Part shown: positions 59,446-64,000 of the stretch, piece by piece | Numbering within the stretch: position 1 is the stretch's first letter | Layout: each line of letters opens with the position of its first letter | From: Brevundimonas sp. M20 | GTDB lineage: Bacteria; Pseudomonadota; Alphaproteobacteria; Caulobacterales; Caulobacteraceae | Reading direction: 5' to 3' | NCBI RefSeq assembly: GCF_006547065.1 | Contig: NZ_CP041243.1 | Coordinates: 186,001 to 250,000, forward strand | DNA: 64,000 bases | Translations under genes and position numbers: made by a program | The notes under the pieces: model-generated | Seen by the model: the letters and a program-made list of their open reading frames with translations, nothing else | Told to the model about the DNA's origin: nothing | Database searches by the model: none

Positions 59446-60348
59446 TCACTTCTTCAGCCGCGTTTCGAAGAAAGCCAGCAACTTCGACCAGCCGTCCGCG
59501 GCCGCGTCGGCGCGATAGCTGTCGCGGTAGTCGGCGTGGAAGCCGTGCGGGGCGCCCGGATAGACGATGATCTGGCTGGAGGTCTGGCCCGCGCGGGCCA
59601 GGGCGCTGCGCATGGTCTCGACGCTGGGGAGCGGGATGCCGGTGTCGGCCTCGCCGTACAGGCCGAGCACCGGGGACTTCAGATCATCGGCCAGATCGAC
59701 GGGCCAGGGCTGGCCGGCGGCGGTCTGTGCCGGCGTGGCGTTGGGCGCGGGGGCCAGACGGCCGTACCAGGCGACTCCGGCGTCCAGCATGGCGAAGCGG
59801 GCGCAGGCCTGCCAGACCACCTTGCCGCCCCAGCACCAGCCGGTGATCCCCACCTTGTCGCTGTCGGCCCAAAGCTGCTGGCTGACCCAGTCGAGGCTGG
59901 CCGAGACATCGCCCATCACCTGCTCATAGCCGGCCGCCGAGACGATCTGCATGATGCGGCTCATGTCCGTCAGCGGGGCCGGATCCTCGACGCGGTCGAA
60001 GAACCCGGGGGCGATAGCGGCGTAGCCGGCCTTGGCCAGACGACGGCAGATGTCGCGGATGTATTCGTGCACGCCGAAAATCTCGGACACGACGATGACG
60101 ACCGGGAAGGGGCCTTCGCCCGCCGGGCGGGCGACGAAAGCGGGCAGGTCGAAGCCGTCCGGGGCCGGATAGGTCACGTCCGCCGTTTCGAGACCCGCGC
60201 TGTCCGTGGTGACCGGCCGCGCCTGCGCAGCGAGGGCGGCGGGCGCGTAGCCGGCGAAGAACAGGCCTCCGACGGCGCCGGCGCCCAGAGTGCGGCGGTT
60301 CAGGATCATGTCTTCGGCCTGCGGACCTTCGGGGCGGATCAGCGTCAT
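59446..60348 (-). CDS. Exported dienelactone hydrolase family protein
   Basis: The 300-residue alpha/beta hydrolase has the triad C172 (GWCWGG), D235 (GEADTG) and H268 (PHGFHAD) and the family's SEIFGVHEYIRD. The N-terminus has NRRTLGAGAVGGLFFAGYA, a twin-arginine-like signal, so export is likely. It hydrolyses an ester or lactone; the substrate is unknown. Confidence 0.92.
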   Translation of the reverse strand: MTLIRPEGPQAEDMILNRRTLGAGAVGGLFFAGYAPAALAAQARPVTTDSAGLETADVTYPAPDGFDLPAFVARPAGEGPFPVVIVVSEIFGVHEYIRDICRRLAKAGYAAIAPGFFDRVEDPAPLTDMSRIMQIVSAAGYEQVMGDVSASLDWVSQQLWADSDKVGITGWCWGGKVVWQACARFAMLDAGVAWYGRLAPAPNATPAQTAAGQPWPVDLADDLKSPVLGLYGEADTGIPLPSVETMRSALARAGQTSSQIIVYPGAPHGFHADYRDSYRADAAADGWSKLLAFFETRLKK

Positions 60349-60431
60349 GGGCGGGCTCCGTTTTCTGGTGGCCGGACAGTGGGCGCGGCCCCTTGCGGCG
60401 TCGAGTCACGATTGCCGTGAAGTCCGGCTTT

Positions 60432-61052
60432 CTACGGGCCTGCCCGACGCAGGGTCAGATTGATCCGTCCGCCGCGTTCCAGAAGCGTCGAGGAGCCGGG
60501 CAGGAGCCGGTCGATCCCGTGCCGCGCCAGCCGCGCGGGACCGGTCAGGGCGCAGACGTCGCCGGAGGCCAGCCGGACGGAGCGCGTCGGTCCTCCCGCC
60601 GCCGGGCCGATCCGGAAGATCGCGGTGTCGCCCAGCGAGACCGACAGGACCGGCGCGTTCAGGTCGGCCTCGTCCCGGTCCTGATGCAGGCCCATTCTGG
60701 CCTGGTCGCGATACAGATTGACCAGACAGGCGTCGGGCGGGTCGGGCCAGCCGGTCAGGTCGCGCCACAGGTCGAGCAGGACCGGCGGGATGGGCGGCCA
60801 TGCCTCCCCGGTGACCGGGTGGGTCGGCTGGTAGCGATAGCCGTCGCGATCCGACACCCAGCCCAACGGGCCGAGGTTGGTCATCCGGACCGAGAAGGGG
60901 CGGCCGCCGGGCGTGACCGGTCGGTAGAAGGGGCTGGTCGCCACGGCCGTGCGAAGGTCCCGCAGCAGGGCGGCCTGCGCGTCGGAGTCCAGCGCGCCCG
61001 GCCACAGCCGAAAGCCCTCCAGTCCGGTGTCGATCTCGCGCTGCGGAGTCAT
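60432..61052 (-). CDS. alkB: Alpha-ketoglutarate-dependent DNA/RNA demethylase AlkB
   Basis: AlkB oxidatively removes methyl groups from 1-meA and 3-meC. The 206 residues have the iron site H123-x-D125 (LHQDRDE) and H178 (ARHGI), and the 2-oxoglutarate motif R196-x-N198-x3-R202 (GGRINLTLR), the same spacing as E. coli R204/N206/R210. No SOS or Ada box is apparent upstream. It is on its own strand, 83 bp from the dienelactone hydrolase gene start. Confidence 0.94.
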   Translation of the reverse strand: MTPQREIDTGLEGFRLWPGALDSDAQAALLRDLRTAVATSPFYRPVTPGGRPFSVRMTNLGPLGWVSDRDGYRYQPTHPVTGEAWPPIPPVLLDLWRDLTGWPDPPDACLVNLYRDQARMGLHQDRDEADLNAPVLSVSLGDTAIFRIGPAAGGPTRSVRLASGDVCALTGPARLARHGIDRLLPGSSTLLERGGRINLTLRRAGP

Positions 61053-61130
61053 GACCCTGTTCTAGGGAGCCGCGCGGTCGGGCGGAAGGCGACGGGTGAC
61101 GAAGTCGGGTCCAGCCGTTAAGCCTTGCCG

Positions 61131-61757
61131 ATGACCCGCGCCCTCTTCCCTGTCGCCCTCGGTCTGATCCTCGCGGGTTGCGGCTCCGGCGAACCGTCAG
61201 GGCCGGGCGCGCCCCAGCCGACAGAACTGTCTGTGCTTGAAGCCGGTCATGAGAGCGCGGTGGCGGCGCCGAACAGCTCCATGCGGCTGGTGTCGAAGGG
61301 CGACGGCGAGGTTCTGGTGAGCGCGGGTTTCTTCAATCGCAATGCGCTGGCGCGCATCGGCCTGCCCGCGCGGGCGGCGTGGGCCCGGGGGTCGCAGCGG
61401 CTGTTCATCAATGATCCGGGCAATGCCGCACTGGGTCGGGTGCGTGTGTTCGATGTGACCTCGAATGGTCGCGGCGCCGAGCTGGCGGATAGTCATCGCG
61501 TGGCCGTGGCGGAGCTGGTGCGGCTGAACGGCTGCGCGGCCGCGCCCGAAAGTGATGTGGCGACGAACGGGATCGCCTGGGCCGCGGACGGCGCGCAGCT
61601 GTATGTCAGGGCGGAGGTCCGGCGGCGGACGGGCGACTGTCCGTGGGATCAGGTGTCCAGCATCATCGCGGTGGTGGATGTGGAGGGTGGACGGCTTCTG
61701 GAGGCCCTGCCCGCCGATGAAGCGCGACGGCGTCATCCCGAACTGCCCGGCGCGTAA
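61131..61757 (+). CDS. Lipoprotein of unknown function
   Basis: From ATG 61131 the 208 residues begin MTRALFPVALGLILAGC, lipobox LAGC (C17). The mature part contains repeated beta-rich motifs (QRLFINDPGN, RVRVFDVTS, AQLYVRAEVRR, SIIAVVDVEGG) reminiscent of a beta-propeller or similar fold. No domain is recognised. In-frame ATG 61125 is an alternative start. It is followed by another exported-protein gene after 35 bp. Confidence 0.72.
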   Translation: MTRALFPVALGLILAGCGSGEPSGPGAPQPTELSVLEAGHESAVAAPNSSMRLVSKGDGEVLVSAGFFNRNALARIGLPARAAWARGSQRLFINDPGNAALGRVRVFDVTSNGRGAELADSHRVAVAELVRLNGCAAAPESDVATNGIAWAADGAQLYVRAEVRRRTGDCPWDQVSSIIAVVDVEGGRLLEALPADEARRRHPELPGA

Positions 61758-61792
61758 CGCGGTTTTAAAGCAGGTCGTGCCAGAGGAGGCGA

Positions 61793-62203
61793 ATGGAACG
61801 TCGCGCTCTTCTCGGCTTCGCCCCGCTTCTGGCGGGTGTCGCCGCCACCGCCGTCGCCTCGCCTGCCGCCGCATCCGGCGGTGGAGGAAGCTCGTCGGGC
61901 AACAGCTATCTCGGCCTGCCGACCGTGACGGGCAATGTGCGCCGCCCCGGCGGAGGGCTGGGCGTGATGACGGTCGAGGTCGGGGTGGATACGCCGGACG
62001 CCGCCCTGCGTACCCGCGTGGCCCAGTCCGCACCGCGTCTGCGCGCGGCCTATGCGCAGGTGGTGCAGCAACAGGCCGCGGCCCTGTTGCCCGGCGCGCC
62101 GCCGGACATCGAACGTCTGGTCACGGCCCTGCAGGGGGCCACCAATACCGTGATGGGCCGGGCGGGCGCCCGGCTGCTCATCGGCACGGTGATGGTGGTC
62201 TGA
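61793..62203 (+). CDS. Exported protein of unknown function (Tat-like signal)
   Basis: The 136 residues start MERRALLGFAPLLAGVAATAVA, a signal with RR, ending near AAAS. After a Gly/Ser linker there is a domain with YLGLPTVTGNVRRPGG and GVMTVEVGVDTPDAALRTRV, ending in GARLLIGTVMVV. The pattern resembles FliL-like C-terminal domains, but too weakly to assign. It is likely in an operon with the lipoprotein gene upstream. Confidence 0.68.
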   Translation: MERRALLGFAPLLAGVAATAVASPAAASGGGGSSSGNSYLGLPTVTGNVRRPGGGLGVMTVEVGVDTPDAALRTRVAQSAPRLRAAYAQVVQQQAAALLPGAPPDIERLVTALQGATNTVMGRAGARLLIGTVMVV

Positions 62204-62212
62204 GCCTCCGGT

Positions 62213-63187
62213 TCAGTCCTTTGTCGGGTCGACCTGGTTCGCATCGCCGTAGGTCAGGGCCAGGAAGACGTCTTCCAGATCCGGATCCTCGGTCGAGATG
62301 TCGGCGATGGTCACGCCCGCCGCGCGGACAGCGGCCAGAACGTGCTCAACCGACGACTGGCCCTTCTTGTAGCTGATGGCGAAGGCGCCGTTCGGGCGAG
62401 GCACGACGTCGAAGCCCTCGACGGTCGGCAGGCCGTTCAGTTCGCCCTCGGGCGTCACCACCACATTGCGGGTGTCGAGGCGGCGCAGCAGTTGCGACGT
62501 CGGCTCGCAGGCGACCACCTGACCCCGGTTCATGATGGCGATGGTGTCGCAGAGTTCCTGCGCCTCCTCGAGGTAGTGGGTGGTCAGCAGGATGGTCACG
62601 CCCTCGGCGTTGATCTTGCGGACATACTCCCACAGCTGACGGCGCAGCTCGACATCGACCCCGGCGGTCGGCTCGTCGAGGATGAGGATGGGCGGATTGT
62701 GGACCAGCGCCTTGGCCACCATCAGACGGCGCTTCATGCCGCCTGACAGGGCGCGCACATAGGCGTTGGCCTTGTCTGACAGACCGAGTGCGGCCAGCAG
62801 TTCGTCCGAGCGGCGCTCATTCTTCGGCACGCCGTAGAAGCCCGCCTGCACCTCCAGCGCCTCGCGCGGGGTGAAGAAGACGTCGGCGACGATCTCCTGC
62901 GGCACGACGCCCAGCGCGGCGGCGGCGTCGCGCGGCGACTTGTCGATATCCCGGCCCCAGATCGAGACCGTGCCGCCGGTCTTGTTCACGATGCCGGAGA
63001 TGATGTTGATCAGGGTCGACTTGCCCGCCCCGTTCGGTCCCAGAAGACCGAACATCGAGCCGCGCGGGATGACCAGATCGACGCCGCGCAGGGCGGTCTT
63101 CGGCGCGGCCTTCTTGGTGCCGGCGTAGGTCTTCTCCAGTCCCCGAACTTCAATGGCGTTTTCGGGGAGGGCTTCGGTCTGGGACAT
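62213..63187 (-). CDS. ABC transporter ATP-binding protein (ABC-2 type exporter)
   Basis: The 324 residues show Walker A GPNGAGKS (50-57), signature LSGGMKRRL, Walker B LILDEPTAGVD and the switch His in TTHYLEEAQ. The type is that of ABC-2 exporters such as YadG. The permease is not seen in the window (nothing follows on the same strand at 62204 or before). The substrate is unknown. Confidence 0.92.
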   Translation of the reverse strand: MSQTEALPENAIEVRGLEKTYAGTKKAAPKTALRGVDLVIPRGSMFGLLGPNGAGKSTLINIISGIVNKTGGTVSIWGRDIDKSPRDAAAALGVVPQEIVADVFFTPREALEVQAGFYGVPKNERRSDELLAALGLSDKANAYVRALSGGMKRRLMVAKALVHNPPILILDEPTAGVDVELRRQLWEYVRKINAEGVTILLTTHYLEEAQELCDTIAIMNRGQVVACEPTSQLLRRLDTRNVVVTPEGELNGLPTVEGFDVVPRPNGAFAISYKKGQSSVEHVLAAVRAAGVTIADISTEDPDLEDVFLALTYGDANQVDPTKD

Positions 63188-63272
63188 GCGCGGCTTTCGA
63201 ACAGGGACGGGCCTAAGTAGGCGCGAGGCGGGCTCTCGCCAAGGCGCCCGGAGACAAGGGTGCCTGTCGTTG

Positions 63273-63290
63273 TGTCAATGATGCTTGACA
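63273..63290 (+). promoter_or_regulatory. Palindrome TGTCAA-N6-TTGACA (operator or -35 region)
   Basis: The two perfect half-sites TGTCAA (63273-63278) and TTGACA (63285-63290) are six bases apart. TTGACA also fits a -35 box. It lies 64 bases before the small membrane gene at 63354 and 86 bases from the divergent ABC gene. Confidence 0.45.
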
Positions 63291-63304
63291 ATGCACCTGT
63301 CTAT

Positions 63305-63341
63305 GTCTAGGAAGCTTGTCATTATGGATAGTTTCCTTGAC
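63305..63341 (+). promoter_or_regulatory. Second inverted repeat before the small membrane gene
   Basis: GTCTAGGAA (63305-63313) and TTCCTTGAC (63333-63341) are complementary at 8 of 9 positions, with a 19-bp A/T-rich centre. It ends 12 bases before the ATG at 63354, so a bound repressor would block transcription or translation. Confidence 0.45.
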
Positions 63342-63353
63342 GGAGAAGTTCAA

Positions 63354-63608
63354 ATGACACGCACGAAGATGATCGGTTTTTCGGCCCTGACGGCCTGTGT
63401 TCTGGGGTACGGCGCCTCGGCCGCGGTCGTCGTCCTGCAGCGGATGGATGTGCTGAGCCTGCAGGAAGCCCTGTGGTACGGCGTTCCGGCCGCGACGGTC
63501 GGCGAGATCGGCCTGTGGGTCGCGGCGGGGTCGCTGGGCTGGAGTCTGTTCCGGAAACGCAAGGCGTTCATTGATCGCGTCTTCCGTCGTCGGCCCGCTG
63601 CGGTTTGA
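63354..63608 (+). CDS. Small membrane protein of unknown function
   Basis: The ATG at 63354 follows GGAGAAG and gives 84 residues with two transmembrane helices (about 8-26 and 44-64) and a basic C-terminus FRKRKAFIDRVFRRR. No family is recognised. The preceding 165 bp are the most A/T-rich of the region and contain the two palindromes above, so it is likely tightly regulated. Confidence 0.7.
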   Translation: MTRTKMIGFSALTACVLGYGASAAVVVLQRMDVLSLQEALWYGVPAATVGEIGLWVAAGSLGWSLFRKRKAFIDRVFRRRPAAV

Positions 63609-63664
63609 CGACTGCGCCGGGGCCGCATAGGGAGGCGTTACGCCCATCGCACCAAGGTCGCGCC

Positions 63665-63895
63665 ATGCCTCCCTCCGCCATCATTCCCCCCGCCGAAGAA
63701 ATCGTGGTGACGGAAAAGCGCGTCGCCTGCGACGGCGGAGGCGGCCCCCTCGGCCACCCGCTCGTCTACATGGATATGGGCGAGGACGACTTCGTCGAGT
63801 GCGGCTACTGCGACCGTAAATTCGTGCTGTCGACGAAGAAGAAGGCGCACAGCGACTACCACAGCCCGGCCGCGCGCCCGCCCGAAGCGCACTGA
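63665..63895 (+). CDS. CHCC zinc-finger domain protein (NDUFS6-like)
   Basis: The 76 residues contain a CHCC zinc site (VACDGGGGPLGHPLVYM, then VECGYCDRKFVL), the pattern of alphaproteobacterial zinc-finger proteins related to mitochondrial complex I subunit NDUFS6. In alphaproteobacteria the role may be in complex I or be separate. The start at 63665 is preferred over 63605 because the domain begins soon after. Confidence 0.85.
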   Translation: MPPSAIIPPAEEIVVTEKRVACDGGGGPLGHPLVYMDMGEDDFVECGYCDRKFVLSTKKKAHSDYHSPAARPPEAH

Positions 63896-63899
63896 GCCT

Positions 63900-64000
63900 C
63901 TACAAGCGGCATTCCCTGAGTCGGATCGTTGTGAACTCGCCCAGGGACAATGCGTCGTCGCGCGTGAGGTCTTTTGCCGTCCTGTAGCTGTCACGAAGAT
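63900..64000 (-). CDS. Partial C-terminus of an unidentified protein
   Basis: Reading leftward from the window edge, an open frame of 32 residues with GC-rich third positions ends in TAG (63902-63900), four bases past the zinc-finger gene stop. It includes AKDLTRDDALSLGEFTTIRL. Convergent spacing is as tight as for other gene pairs here, so it is likely the end of a real gene that starts outside the window. No family can be assigned. Confidence 0.45.
   Translation of the reverse strand, partial: LRDSYRTAKDLTRDDALSLGEFTTIRLRECRL

Overview
The window looks like chromosome from a GC-rich alphaproteobacterium of the Caulobacteraceae, most probably Brevundimonas or a close relative. The main evidence is a DivL-type kinase with Tyr in place of the phosphoacceptor His (13053-15374), a UrcA-family protein, an MmcB gene behind an alphaproteobacterial GAAC-N7-GAAC SOS box, an N-terminally extended HslV and an alpha-type CHCC zinc-finger protein. 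No rRNA, tRNA, CRISPR array, insertion sequence, integrase or phage module was seen. The genus is inferred from gene content only.

Layout. 1-12.5 kb: mdh, an EcsC-family protein, katG with oxyR, a two-domain M16 peptidase, a Sel1-repeat protein, a DUF350 protein paired with an anchored trypsin-like protease, rlmN and an Excalibur-domain protein. 12.5-17.3 kb: a small metallopeptidase diverging from divL, a HAD hydrolase and a BAAT-like hydrolase. 17.3-22.5 kb: one leftward run, sdhCDAB followed by a gamma-glutamylcyclotransferase-like gene, a 2Fe-2S ferredoxin, a glycerate-kinase-like gene and a PilZ gene. 22.7-31 kb: mixed single genes (HIT, SIMPL, AhpD-like, LytTR divergent from DUF2306, murI, M3 peptidase, UrcA). 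31-38 kb: ppc, two unknown genes, then ffh-rpsP-rimM. 38-42.2 kb: a YegP-like 58-residue protein, a BenE transporter and the leftward fabA-fabB-fabI set.

42.2-43.4 kb is the only large non-coding block. It holds two pairs of inverted REP-like repeats and, between them, a compact element with a 10-bp closing stem and internal hairpins. 43.4-50.9 kb: an SH3 protein, a D-2-hydroxyacid dehydrogenase, an S9 peptidase, MoeB, a BLUF photoreceptor, and hslV and hslU separated by an opposite-strand gene. 50.9-56.2 kb: envelope genes (lipocalin, two paralogous small membrane proteins, lipoproteins, CorA, CHAP protein, acyltransferase) plus mmcB. 56.2-64 kb: rph, DUF1287-hrcA-grpE, a dienelactone hydrolase, alkB, two exported proteins, an ABC ATPase and small genes at the right edge.

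Functional threads. Oxidative and DNA damage response: KatG/OxyR, AhpD-like, AlkB, MmcB. Protein quality control: HslVU, HrcA/GrpE, several peptidases. Cell-cycle control: DivL. Unsaturated fatty-acid synthesis: FabA/FabB/FabI. Carbon metabolism: Mdh, Sdh, Ppc.

The window is mainly housekeeping and I found no complete new multi-gene system. The least explained signals are the 42.2-43.4 kb block, a hairpin-rich leader before ffh, a 20-bp palindrome between the BLUF gene and hslV, 21-bp-phased repeats between the LytTR and DUF2306 genes, an OxyR with only one cysteine, and a pair of small paralogous membrane proteins next to an SOS box.
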